The position numbers and the translations under genes were made by a program. Under the pieces are notes generated by a model, which worked only from the letters and a program-made list of their open reading frames with translations, did not search any database and was not told the DNA's origin. A DNA stretch of 41,307 bases. It comes from WGAL01 sp964570865. Lineage in GTDB: Bacteria > Bacteroidota > Ignavibacteria > Ignavibacteriales > Melioribacteraceae. The stretch lies in NCBI GenBank assembly GCA_964570865.1, contig CAZMZM010000017.1, positions 1 through 41,307 on the forward strand, written 5' to 3'. Shown piece after piece: positions 17,301-25,337 of this stretch; position 1 is the stretch's first letter, and each line of letters starts with the position of its first letter.

Positions 17301-18427
17301 TAGGCAAAACTATACCTGAAACATTAGAAGTAATAATTATTAACAATAACAGTGAATTTAAAACGAAAAACTTTTTAATTCAATATGCAAAAATGAACTC
17401 CGCTGTAAAAGTTGTTAATAACGAAGAAAACATTGGTTTCCCAAAAGCTATTAATCAAGGCATACGAATAGCCCGAGGTAAATATATTTTTGTTGCCAAT
17501 AACGACGTGATTTTGCCTTCAGGTTGGTTAGAAAACATGATTGAACATGCTGAACGTAACCCGCAAATCGGTTTAGTTGGACCAATTTCCAATAAGGTAA
17601 GCGGAGTACAAAAAATTAAAGAAATACCTTATTCAACGGAGGACGAACTTTTTGATTTCATGGAGAGAGTAAGCGAAACAAACAAAGGGAAGTATATTGA
17701 ATTCCCCAGAATTGCATTTTTATTTACCTTAATCAAACGCGAAGTAATTGATAAAATCGGCGGACTTGACGAACGATTTACTCCGGGCAATTATGAGGAT
17801 GACGATTTTTGTTTACGCGCACAATTAGCCGGATTTAAAACTGTAATTGCTCTTAATGTGTTTGTTCATCATTACGGTTCGGCAAGTTTTACCGCTGATG
17901 GTGTTGAAAAATATGAAAAACTACTAAAAACAAACGAACAAAAGTTTATCGATAAATGGGGCGCAACACCTGATGAAATATGGATAGAAGGAAAACAACC
18001 AAAGCAAAATAATTTGTTTATCCCAACAGAGAGCAATTTTATTAATTATTTTAATAATACAAACGCAGCGATTGCAAAACAAGATTACAATACGGCTCTT
18101 GAAAATATTGAAAAGGCAATAGCAATTTATGATTTCAAATCTGATATCAGTTTACGGAGTTTACTAATGCTTGGCGCAAAGATTGCCAAAATTACCGGTA
18201 ACATTAATACGGAAGAAGATTATCTAAAACAAATACTGGAACTTACTCCCGACAACAAAGAAGCATTAACTTTGCTTACAAATATTTATGAACAAAAAGA
18301 TGATTTTAAGTCAGCTATTTTTTATTATGAAAATGCTTTAAAAATAAATTTTTCGGAAGAGTTAAAAAGAAAGTTAGACGAATTAATAAATAAACTAAAT
18401 CAAAAACAAATTGCGGAGGGGCAATGA
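14327..18427 (+). CDS. four-glycosyltransferase fusion: GT4 - GT2 - GT2 - GT2 - TPR
   Basis: A 1366-residue protein. ATG at 14327 overlaps the upstream stop as ATGA and gives MKILFVVHNF, the normal GT4 N-terminus; an in-frame ATG at 14315 is less likely. The GT4 domain (about 1-395) has the GVENYTYNIAKEL loop, FGYIGSIASVKN (about 237) and EALLAHKAVIASNVGGIPDV. Three GT2 domains follow: #1 at about 406-660 (VSIIIPVFN, VDNASTDGT, LNNDT, GYEDVDL); #2 at about 680-950 (SIIIVTYN, VDNNSTDNT, LNPDT, GNDDLEL); #3 at about 970-1230 (VSLIVPVYN, INNNSEFKT, ANNDV, YEDDDF). TPRs close the protein (about 1240-1366). #2 and #3 share extra motifs (VGPxSNxVxGxQKI), so they arose by internal duplication. #3 lacks the Asp of the VDN motif. 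The stop overlaps the next start as ATGA. Confidence 0.85.
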   Translation: MKILFVVHNFIKEWKAGVENYTYNIAKELSKIGFEVAFLYPKIISNSSPEILSENYENFNVYTLITNNHSQLFTELENEKFDNLFADFLTKNKFDIIHFHHLYGLPLSFVEIAKEKNSRIFFTLHDFWLICPRLHFFINEKNSVCNLTPNPISCAKCLNSDNIDSKSTLLSQILRKREKQVKELLNSSEYISAPSEFVRQKFKHLNIYKEINIVPLGLPKLENLIRHKIDKPLTFGYIGSIASVKNVPGMVRTFAKSTQNHKLLIYGNGFEDLISELKKEISQNNNIEYRGEYSYENLGKILSEIDVIIIPSYIETYSFTVREALLAHKAVIASNVGGIPDVIKNNGNGLLFSPYDEEELSEAIKKIINNPKLYYQLINSDTKIKTIEEDADFWSKQYLRKIVYPKVSIIIPVFNKLELTKKCINAIFANTDYPNYEIIIVDNASTDGTKEYLSELSNKHQNIKTIINEENLGFSKANNLASEIAEGKYIHFLNNDTQVQKYWLCSLVETAEKDDKIYAVGSLLLFPNHTIQHTGVIVSNRPEEISPVHTLYKYPQNIVRHPYLFQVLTAASLLVRKDIFFKVNKFDEKFWNGYEDVDLCFKLTKLGGKLVIEPRSEVIHYESQSGKQRFIAVEKNVKLLNDKWRGNITRDFIVNENIIYTNNYKTGIKYFPEVIHNKSASIIIVTYNSSNTIKNCINSVLETIRINDEVIVVDNNSTDNTLEIIKQYENHHQIKIIKNKKNLGFSVGCNIGIENSTNPFIVLLNPDTVVYGKWLDKLIYHFNNPKTGAVGPLSNYVAGLQKIEFYINKSEHQFTTDTLNKYLEKRNLHGEVETKLLIGFCLVLKRDILNQVGTLEENLFLGNDDLELSWRLRLAGYKLIISPDTFILHKGQESFNSLHTSEKEKFTKESEEALYNKLLRYYGEENVPTPKKIWDIDWFNPQNAIYNSNNNIFDVKEKYRKIYNIPQKDVSVSLIVPVYNQFDNTSIFLSSLGKTIPETLEVIIINNNSEFKTKNFLIQYAKMNSAVKVVNNEENIGFPKAINQGIRIARGKYIFVANNDVILPSGWLENMIEHAERNPQIGLVGPISNKVSGVQKIKEIPYSTEDELFDFMERVSETNKGKYIEFPRIAFLFTLIKREVIDKIGGLDERFTPGNYEDDDFCLRAQLAGFKTVIALNVFVHHYGSASFTADGVEKYEKLLKTNEQKFIDKWGATPDEIWIEGKQPKQNNLFIPTESNFINYFNNTNAAIAKQDYNTALENIEKAIAIYDFKSDISLRSLLMLGAKIAKITGNINTEEDYLKQILELTPDNKEALTLLTNIYEQKDDFKSAIFYYENALKINFSEELKRKLDELINKLNQKQIAEGQ

Positions 18428-20529
18428 AGTCATTCTACGAACTCTTTAATGAGGCGTACAACCTGAATAAAATCGGTCAGTATGATGAAGCGCAGAATTT
18501 TCTAAGGCAAGCCGAAGAGGTTTTCGAGCCTAATGAATATTCAATCTCATTAGAGGATGTTTACATCTTGCGCGGAACAGTTGCGCTTAATCAGGAAGAT
18601 ATCGAATATGCTCTCGACTCTTTTGAAACAGCGCTCAAAAAAAATCCCCAATCGGCTGAAGCATGTCTCGGCTTGGGACAAATATTTTATATTGTCGAAG
18701 ACAAAAAAGCCACTAAAGCCATGTTCGAATGGGCGATGAAAAACAATCCCGACAATGAAAGCGCCATAAATGCGCTGACAAACATTAACAGGGAATTAGG
18801 CTATCCGGATTTACACAATTCGTTATTAGAGTACGAACCGGCAAAACCCGAGATAGATCAGAACATCGAAGATATCTACAACAATGCATATGAATTATTT
18901 ATTCACAATAAGTATTCCGAAGCATTGGACAACCTGAACAAGCTAGATAATAAATATATCGAAGATGTTCTTCTTCTGAAAGGAAACATCTATTTAGCCG
19001 ATAATAGCCTGGAAAAAGCGAGAGAAGCTTTCGAAACAATTCTTGCACAAAATCCACAGCTTGTACCTGCCTATGTAGGTTTGGCAGAATACTTTTACAA
19101 AAAAGGGTTAAAGCATGATTCAAAAGTTATGTACGAACAGGCTCTTAAAATCGAACCGAAAGATGAATTCGCTCTTGTAGGTTTGGCAAAAGTTAATCAG
19201 GAATTAGGTCTTTCACCTGTTGATAATCTGGTCGATTTTTTCTCCAATACTGAAATAGGCGAAGACGCTAATGCGCAACTCGATTTAGCATATGAAAAAT
19301 TTGAATCGAAAAATTATTCTGAAGCTCTCGATATTCTATCGCAACTCGAAACAGAATTACTTTCACTCGGACGCGACGATATTAATGAAATTATATCGAG
19401 AGTAAAAAACTTTAAAGGGTTTAACTACCTTTCAATCGGAAATATTGAGAATGCTCGCTTTGCCTTTGAAGGTGCGCTTGAACTAAACCCCGACAGTTCA
19501 CAGGCTTGCTCCGGATTAGGCGAAGTTTTTTATTTGGAAGGCAACGATAAAGAAGCCAAGATTATGTTTGAGTGGGGCGTAAAGAATAACCGCAGTAACA
19601 GCTTTGCCAAAGCAGGATTGGCGAAAGTAAACAAAGCAATGGGTTTACCGGCTGACCACAACACTTTATTCCTTGGTATTGATATTGACGACAGTCAGGA
19701 ATTCACAAAACTGATGTCGGATGCTTACGATAAATTTGTAGCCAAAGATTTTAAAAGTTCAATTGAAACACTGAGAAAAGCAGAGGAGATGTATGATGAA
19801 ATGCCCTCCTCCAGAGAAGAAAAGCTTTCATTGGCAAGCATATCAAACTTTATCGGGTACTGCCAATTAGGATTAAACAATCTTGACGAAGCGAGAAAAT
19901 CATTTGAAAAAGCCTTGGTGTTAAATCCTGAAAGTTCACAAGCTTGCGCCGGATTGGGCGAGATATTTTACTTGCTTGAACAAGAAGAAAACGCTAAAGT
20001 AATGTATGAATGGGCTGTTAAGAATGAACCCCGAAATAAAATCGCCATAGCCGGTTTGGATAAAGTAAATAAGGTGCTTGGGATTAAAGATGAACTTATA
20101 AAAAAGAACACTTCTAAAATTGAGACTTTAATAGAAGGTGCCTACAGCGATTTCGAAGAGAAACAATATTCAGTTGCTCTTGAAAAGCTGATTGAAGCCG
20201 AAAAGTTAATTGAAGAAACTTTTGAAGGAGAAGATAAATCCTTTACGGTTTCAAGTATCAATAATTTTATCGGATTTAATTATCTGGCTCTCGGGAAAAA
20301 TGAAGAAGCAAAAAAACACTTTGAAGTAGCGCTTGAAAATAATCCCGAATCATCTCAAGCCTGCGCCGGATTAGCCGACGTACTATTTTTGGACGGAAAA
20401 GATAATGAAGCTAAGGAAATGTACGAATGGGCAATTAAGAATAATCCCGATAACCGTTATGCCTTAGCCGGATTAGCCAAAGTAAATTTGCTTCTCGGAT
20501 TAGATGAGAATGACAACTCCTTAAAATGA
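18424..20529 (+). CDS. TPR protein of five long internal repeats
   Basis: A 701-residue protein with no signal peptide, made almost wholly of TPRs. It consists of five modules of about 136-147 residues starting near 1, 147, 283, 424 and 562. Each has a first TPR-like helix pair (AYxxFxxKxYxxALExLxxAE), then a pair like EEARxxFExALExNPxSSQA, then CAGLGEIFYL...AKxMYEWAxKNNP and an ending of the form ALAGLAKVNxxLGL. Modules 3-5 are the most alike. It likely serves as an adaptor or scaffold, perhaps binding acceptor proteins or holding the glycosyltransferases together. GGAGGGG precedes the ATG, which overlaps the upstream stop (ATGA). G+C is visibly higher than in the two preceding genes. Confidence 0.85.
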   Translation: MKSFYELFNEAYNLNKIGQYDEAQNFLRQAEEVFEPNEYSISLEDVYILRGTVALNQEDIEYALDSFETALKKNPQSAEACLGLGQIFYIVEDKKATKAMFEWAMKNNPDNESAINALTNINRELGYPDLHNSLLEYEPAKPEIDQNIEDIYNNAYELFIHNKYSEALDNLNKLDNKYIEDVLLLKGNIYLADNSLEKAREAFETILAQNPQLVPAYVGLAEYFYKKGLKHDSKVMYEQALKIEPKDEFALVGLAKVNQELGLSPVDNLVDFFSNTEIGEDANAQLDLAYEKFESKNYSEALDILSQLETELLSLGRDDINEIISRVKNFKGFNYLSIGNIENARFAFEGALELNPDSSQACSGLGEVFYLEGNDKEAKIMFEWGVKNNRSNSFAKAGLAKVNKAMGLPADHNTLFLGIDIDDSQEFTKLMSDAYDKFVAKDFKSSIETLRKAEEMYDEMPSSREEKLSLASISNFIGYCQLGLNNLDEARKSFEKALVLNPESSQACAGLGEIFYLLEQEENAKVMYEWAVKNEPRNKIAIAGLDKVNKVLGIKDELIKKNTSKIETLIEGAYSDFEEKQYSVALEKLIEAEKLIEETFEGEDKSFTVSSINNFIGFNYLALGKNEEAKKHFEVALENNPESSQACAGLADVLFLDGKDNEAKEMYEWAIKNNPDNRYALAGLAKVNLLLGLDENDNSLK

Positions 20530-22025
20530 GAAAAGGACAAATTTCGCTCTGTATGATTGTTAAGAATGAAGCAAATTATTTGCCCGAATGCTTGAAGTCG
20601 GTGGCAGATATTGTTAACGAAATAATTGTTGTTGATACAGGTTCCACTGACAATACTAAGAAAATTGCGGAAAGCTATGGAGCATCGGTCTTTGATTTTA
20701 CGTGGGTAGATGATTTTTCCGAAGCGAGAAATTATTCATTATCCAAAGCTTCCGGCGATTGGATACTTTATCTTGATGCTGATGAGCGTCTCGATAAGAA
20801 CTCGAAAAAAGAATTAGTAGAACTTTCATTTAAGAAGCGGAAAGCCGGATATTTTTGCAAAGTGGTTAGCCCCTCCGCCTCCACAGGCAATCCTTCAGTA
20901 ATGAAGTATATCCGGTTTTTCCGCAATCTAAATAAGCCTCGTTTTACGGGAAAAGTTCATGAGCAGATTAAGCCAAGTCTTACCGATAATAATTTTGAAA
21001 TACTAGATTCAAATATCACCATTAACCATATCGGCTATGATGTAAACAAAGATAAGCTGCAAAACAAAGCTGAACGAAATCTAAATTTACTTCTCAAGGA
21101 TTTCGAGCAAAACCCATCATCCTATAATGCGTTTCAGATTGGCCAATCATATCTTTTTTTGAATGAACATGTAAAAGCAAATAAGTATTTCATAAAAGTT
21201 CTTGAAAAGAATGACTTGGATGCTGAGCATATGGCTCAGACGTATCGATATCTCGCCGCCTATGCTTTATCGTCGGGACAGCTTGATAAAGCCGAAGAGT
21301 TTGCTAAAACAGGTTTGCGATTAAAAGCAGATTCTCCCTTGCTGAATGTAGTACTGGCAAATATTTACCTTGAGAAACGTAATTTTAAGGGTGCTTCGGA
21401 ATATGCTAAAAAGGCATTTACTTTTAACTCCGAATTTCTAAACGGAAAAAGAAAAACCGGTTTTGAAGTATTAACCGAAAACAACAATATGATTCTATAT
21501 GGAATTAACGTTGCGATTGCTGCCGGAGACGGTAAGTTGTTTAACTTCTTTTACCCTATGATTTCCGAAATAAAGTTATCCGAAAAAGATAAAACCCGTA
21601 TCTCGTTTTACAATCTGATTATAAACGGGAAAAATATTCATGATAATTTGCTTGATAAAATATCCTCAACCGAGTACCAAATAATTCCGGACATTTTACT
21701 TAGGGCGCTGGCGGATAAGAAAAACAGTTACCAATTTAAAATTATTAAAACGTTTGCCGATAACGATAATGAAAATTACTTACTTAATTTGAAAGCAGGA
21801 GAACTTGCAGAAGAGTTGGGAATAGAATCTCCGGCCCATTACTACGAAAGGGCTTACAATCAAAACAAGTCTGATCTTGTCGTGGTTTTTAAACTCTTGA
21901 ACTATTATTTAAATGAAGGAAATTTAAAAAAACTAAAAACTCTTTTGGAAGATGCTGTAAATCGTTTTAAAGATAATCCCGAACTGCACAATAGGTTTAA
22001 ATCAATTTATGATAAAATCAAATAG
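20526..22025 (+). CDS. GT2-family glycosyltransferase with TPR tail
   Basis: A 499-residue protein. The N-terminal GT2 domain (about 1-230) is of the type found in SunS-like and TPR-linked enzymes: ISLCMIVKNEANYLPECLKS, VVDTGSTDNTKKIA (about 35-48), DDFSEARNYSLSKASGDWI, the DxD-like LDADERL (about 83) and FTGKVHEQI (about 140). Residues about 190-310 are TPR-like (FQIGQSYLFLNEHVKANKYF...), and the remainder is helical. It likely transfers the first or an inner sugar; relatives act on peptides or lipid-linked acceptors, and the acceptor here is unknown. The start overlaps the upstream stop (ATGA), and the next gene starts three bases after the stop, so it sits inside a coupled operon. Confidence 0.85.
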   Translation: MRKGQISLCMIVKNEANYLPECLKSVADIVNEIIVVDTGSTDNTKKIAESYGASVFDFTWVDDFSEARNYSLSKASGDWILYLDADERLDKNSKKELVELSFKKRKAGYFCKVVSPSASTGNPSVMKYIRFFRNLNKPRFTGKVHEQIKPSLTDNNFEILDSNITINHIGYDVNKDKLQNKAERNLNLLLKDFEQNPSSYNAFQIGQSYLFLNEHVKANKYFIKVLEKNDLDAEHMAQTYRYLAAYALSSGQLDKAEEFAKTGLRLKADSPLLNVVLANIYLEKRNFKGASEYAKKAFTFNSEFLNGKRKTGFEVLTENNNMILYGINVAIAAGDGKLFNFFYPMISEIKLSEKDKTRISFYNLIINGKNIHDNLLDKISSTEYQIIPDILLRALADKKNSYQFKIIKTFADNDNENYLLNLKAGELAEELGIESPAHYYERAYNQNKSDLVVVFKLLNYYLNEGNLKKLKTLLEDAVNRFKDNPELHNRFKSIYDKIK

Positions 22026-22028
22026 AAT

Positions 22029-25000
22029 ATGTTTGATGAAAATCAAATAATTGAAGCGCTTGATGAAAATCTGAAACAAAACGATTTGGAGAAAGCCGCT
22101 CTCATTCTGTTGGAATACTACTCGATGAAACCCGCCGGTAACGACAAAGTGTTTGACTATTTTTCCAAGATGATTTCAAGAGGATACGCAAAAAACATCG
22201 CCTCATTAATTACAATTTCAAACTCTAAAACTCCACTTCCTCAACTGTTCCCGATTTTAGCTGATGCTGAAAATAAATCGGGGAATAAAAAAAAAGCGAT
22301 TGAAATTTATGAGCAATTAATTGAGCTTCTGCCTACGAACTATGAATACTATTATTTTGCCGCAACACTTTCGGAAGAAATTAATCTTTTGGATAAAGCA
22401 GAGGCTTATTTCAAAAAGGCTATATCAATTAATAATGATTTTGCCCTTGCTATATTCGGATTAGGAAAAACGTTAAGAAAGAAGAATTGTTTAAGTGAAT
22501 CTCTTGAATATTTTAACAAGTATAAAATGTTAAAGCCTGATGATGCGAACGGTTTTTACAATGCAGGCGTTATTTACGATAAACTTTTAAAATACTCTGA
22601 AGCGGAGATTAATTACAGAAAAGCTATAGAGTTAAACCCTAATTTACCCGATGCGCATTGGAACTTATCTTTGCTTTTACTCCGCAATGGGACATATAAC
22701 GAGGGATGGAAAGAATTTGAATGGCGTAAGAAATTAAGTTTTTTCAAAAAGCCGATTTTGCCGGTTAAAGAATGGAACAATGAAAATATTGACAACAAAT
22801 CCGTCCTTCTCTATTCGGAACAAGGATTTGGCGATTCCATCCAATTTCTCAGGTTTGCCACAATATTAAAAAACAGAGTCAAGCGTCTCGATGCTTTTGT
22901 TCCGGTTGAACTAAAACGCCTTTTTGAATCTTCAAATATTTTTACTGTTGTCCATTCTGCGATAGAAAAAGTAAAGCCGTCTATTTACAATTACAAAATT
23001 CCTTTCCTTTCCTTGCCATATTTAATCGGAGCGGATAAAAATCGAATTGCACTTCCTCGCCCCATATTTACGATGCAAGAAAAAGATTCCGATTTAAATA
23101 AACCTATGAAAATCGGGATAGTCTGGAAAGGGAACCGCGAACATGAAAATTCGAAGAACCGAGATGTCCCTCTCTCTATGATATTAGAACTGTTCTCAAA
23201 TAGGAAAGATTTTAAACTCTTTTCATTTCAGATAGGTCAACTTAAAAACGAAGAAAAAAATTTATTACAAAAATTTTCGGTCAAAGATTTATCGTCCGAG
23301 ATAACCGATTTTTATGATACCGCTATTCTTTTACAAAAAATGGATTACTTGATTTCGGTTGATACTGCAATTGCGCATCTCGCCGGTTCTATTGGACTTG
23401 ATGTGTTGCTGCTCATTCCGTCCAATTCCGACTGGCGATGGGGAAACGGACAGAGTACTCCTTGGTATAAATCGGTTAAGTTGTTCCGACAGGAAAACAG
23501 CGGCAGCTGGAAAAATGCAATTGAACAAATCGCAGATGAACTGAGAAAAACTTCCCCGATTGAAACGAACGAGAATCGTGAAAATTTAGAGACAACAGCC
23601 GCTTACGAGTTTAACCGGCACCGGTATAATTCCGCTCTGCAGCTATTTCAGAAAATTGCAACTCTCTTTCCGGATCACCGTTCATTTAACAATCTCGGAC
23701 TTTCTTATCAGCTTACCGGTAACCGGGTGAAGGCGAAGGAACACTATCGAGAAGCTATTGATTTCAAAAAGGATTATCCCCTTTCGTATATCAACCTGGC
23801 AAATTTACTTATAATCGAGAATAACTTTAAGGAAGCGGTTGAAGTCCTTCATTCAGGACTTGCCAACTGCACTGATAAATTTGAACTTTATTATAATATG
23901 GCTTTGGCTAATCACAAATGGAATAAGCATGAAACAGCTTTAGATTATTACCGGAAGGCATACAGAATAAATGTTAATACCGATTTTATTTTGGATTACG
24001 CATCATTACTAATTTCCATAAATCAGGCTGACCTTGCTAAAGAGTTGCTGGAAAAACATTCCGACATTTTGAATCAACACGCCCGCTACTTTTTGCTATC
24101 GGGTAATATCAATAGGGATAAAGAAATTTATTCAAACGCCGACAGAAATTACAAAAAAGCACTCAACCTCAAGCCTGATTATTATGAAGCTTATCTCAAT
24201 TTAGCATCTTCACTTTTTCTTCAGCGCAAAATATCGGAATCGGAAAAAATTTACATGACGATGATTACACGTTGGTCCGACAAGGCGGAAATATATTACA
24301 ATCTCGGAATAATTAAACAAGAGCAGACAAAACTGCACGAAGCGGTAAGCTACTTTGACAAAGCTCTTTCAATAGAAGATAAACCGGAATATGCTTATGC
24401 GAAATCGGAAATTTTACTAACCCGAAAAGATTTTGTAAACGGACTTCCTCTCTACGAAAGGCGTTTAGAATTTTTACAAACTAATGTAATACCAAAGTTA
24501 CCAAATTCGTTAGATGAAATACTTGGAAAACGAATTCTGGTTTTTGAAGAGCAAGGTATCGGGGATACGTTTCAATTCATCAGATTCTTACAACCATTGA
24601 AGAAAGAGGCTGCTTACTTACAAATTGCAGTTAGAGAAAAACTTATTGAATTTATTTCGAATCAACAAATTGCGGATGAAGTAGTTAGCCTAAATAAAGT
24701 TGATGTAAACAAGTTTGATTTTGTTATTCCCATTGTTTCTCTCTTTTATTTGTGGGTAGCAAAATATGGATTCATACTACAGCCGGAGAGCTATCTTAAA
24801 TCGTTTTCGAAAATTAATAATTCCGATCCCGATAAAATTAGAATTGCAATTGCATGGAGAGGAAATCCGACTCCCGTTTACCATCGCAAGCGTCACATGA
24901 AACTTGAACAGTTAAACCCATTATTTGAAGAGAATAATATTGACTTTTATGTTCTTCAAAATGACTTATCGGATGTTGAGAGAGAAATAATAAATTCTCA

Positions 25001-25319
25001 TAACAATTTATTTTTTATCCATGACATGGTAAACAGTTGGGAAAAACTCTCCGCACTGATTGAAAGTTGTGATTTGATAATTACCATTGACACGGTTTAC
25101 GCTCACCTAGCCGGCGCAATGGGGAAAAAAGTAATCACAATGTTGCCGTATAGCGCTGACTGGCGATGGGGAGAAAATGATGAAAAAAGCTNNNNNNNNN
25201 NNNNNNNNNNNNNNNNNNNNNNNNNNNNNNNNNNNNNNNNNNNNNNNNNNNNNNNNNNNNNNNNNNNNNNNNNNNNNNNNNNNNNNNNNNNAAGTATTAA
25301 TGAATATGTATTCGATTAA
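22029..25319 (+). CDS. tandem TPR - GT9/GT41-like double glycosyltransferase, interrupted by assembly gap
   Basis: TPRs at about 1-235 are followed by a GT-B domain of the GT9/GT41-like type often fused to TPRs (about 245-500: LLYSEQGFGDSIQFLRF, IGIVWKGN near 361, ISVDTAIAHLAGSIG near 440, DWRWGNGQSTPWYKSVKLFR near 467). A second TPR array (about 515-790) precedes a second copy (LVFEEQGIGDTFQFIRF near 836, IAIAWRGN near 937, TIDTVYAHLAGAMG near 1017, DWRWGE). Sequence is lost from 25192 on. The apparent end (SINEYVFD, stop 25317-25319) is in frame only because the placeholder happens to have 100 bases, so the true C-terminus is unknown. The expected missing piece, judging from the first copy, is about 30-40 residues. 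No clear Shine-Dalgarno is present; translation is probably coupled to the upstream gene. Confidence 0.75.
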   Translation: MFDENQIIEALDENLKQNDLEKAALILLEYYSMKPAGNDKVFDYFSKMISRGYAKNIASLITISNSKTPLPQLFPILADAENKSGNKKKAIEIYEQLIELLPTNYEYYYFAATLSEEINLLDKAEAYFKKAISINNDFALAIFGLGKTLRKKNCLSESLEYFNKYKMLKPDDANGFYNAGVIYDKLLKYSEAEINYRKAIELNPNLPDAHWNLSLLLLRNGTYNEGWKEFEWRKKLSFFKKPILPVKEWNNENIDNKSVLLYSEQGFGDSIQFLRFATILKNRVKRLDAFVPVELKRLFESSNIFTVVHSAIEKVKPSIYNYKIPFLSLPYLIGADKNRIALPRPIFTMQEKDSDLNKPMKIGIVWKGNREHENSKNRDVPLSMILELFSNRKDFKLFSFQIGQLKNEEKNLLQKFSVKDLSSEITDFYDTAILLQKMDYLISVDTAIAHLAGSIGLDVLLLIPSNSDWRWGNGQSTPWYKSVKLFRQENSGSWKNAIEQIADELRKTSPIETNENRENLETTAAYEFNRHRYNSALQLFQKIATLFPDHRSFNNLGLSYQLTGNRVKAKEHYREAIDFKKDYPLSYINLANLLIIENNFKEAVEVLHSGLANCTDKFELYYNMALANHKWNKHETALDYYRKAYRINVNTDFILDYASLLISINQADLAKELLEKHSDILNQHARYFLLSGNINRDKEIYSNADRNYKKALNLKPDYYEAYLNLASSLFLQRKISESEKIYMTMITRWSDKAEIYYNLGIIKQEQTKLHEAVSYFDKALSIEDKPEYAYAKSEILLTRKDFVNGLPLYERRLEFLQTNVIPKLPNSLDEILGKRILVFEEQGIGDTFQFIRFLQPLKKEAAYLQIAVREKLIEFISNQQIADEVVSLNKVDVNKFDFVIPIVSLFYLWVAKYGFILQPESYLKSFSKINNSDPDKIRIAIAWRGNPTPVYHRKRHMKLEQLNPLFEENNIDFYVLQNDLSDVEREIINSHNNLFFIHDMVNSWEKLSALIESCDLIITIDTVYAHLAGAMGKKVITMLPYSADWRWGENDEKSXXXXXXXXXXXXXXXXXXXXXXXXXXXXXXXXXXSINEYVFD
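25192..25291. other. assembly gap (100 N placeholder)
   Basis: Exactly 100 N, the conventional length for a gap of unknown size. It falls in the C-terminal part of the second GT9-like domain, near repeated TPR/GT9 coding sequence, which may have broken the assembly. More than the end of one gene could be missing. Confidence 0.98.
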
Positions 25320-25337
25320 AAAAGAGTTAAAAGGATA

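Noticed and set aside
18424..25191. Long periodic similarity across 18.4-25.2 kb as a DNA repeat or CRISPR-like array
   Set aside because: The periodicity is at protein level (TPR and GT9-like units) and DNA copies differ at many positions. There are no short identical repeats with unique spacers.
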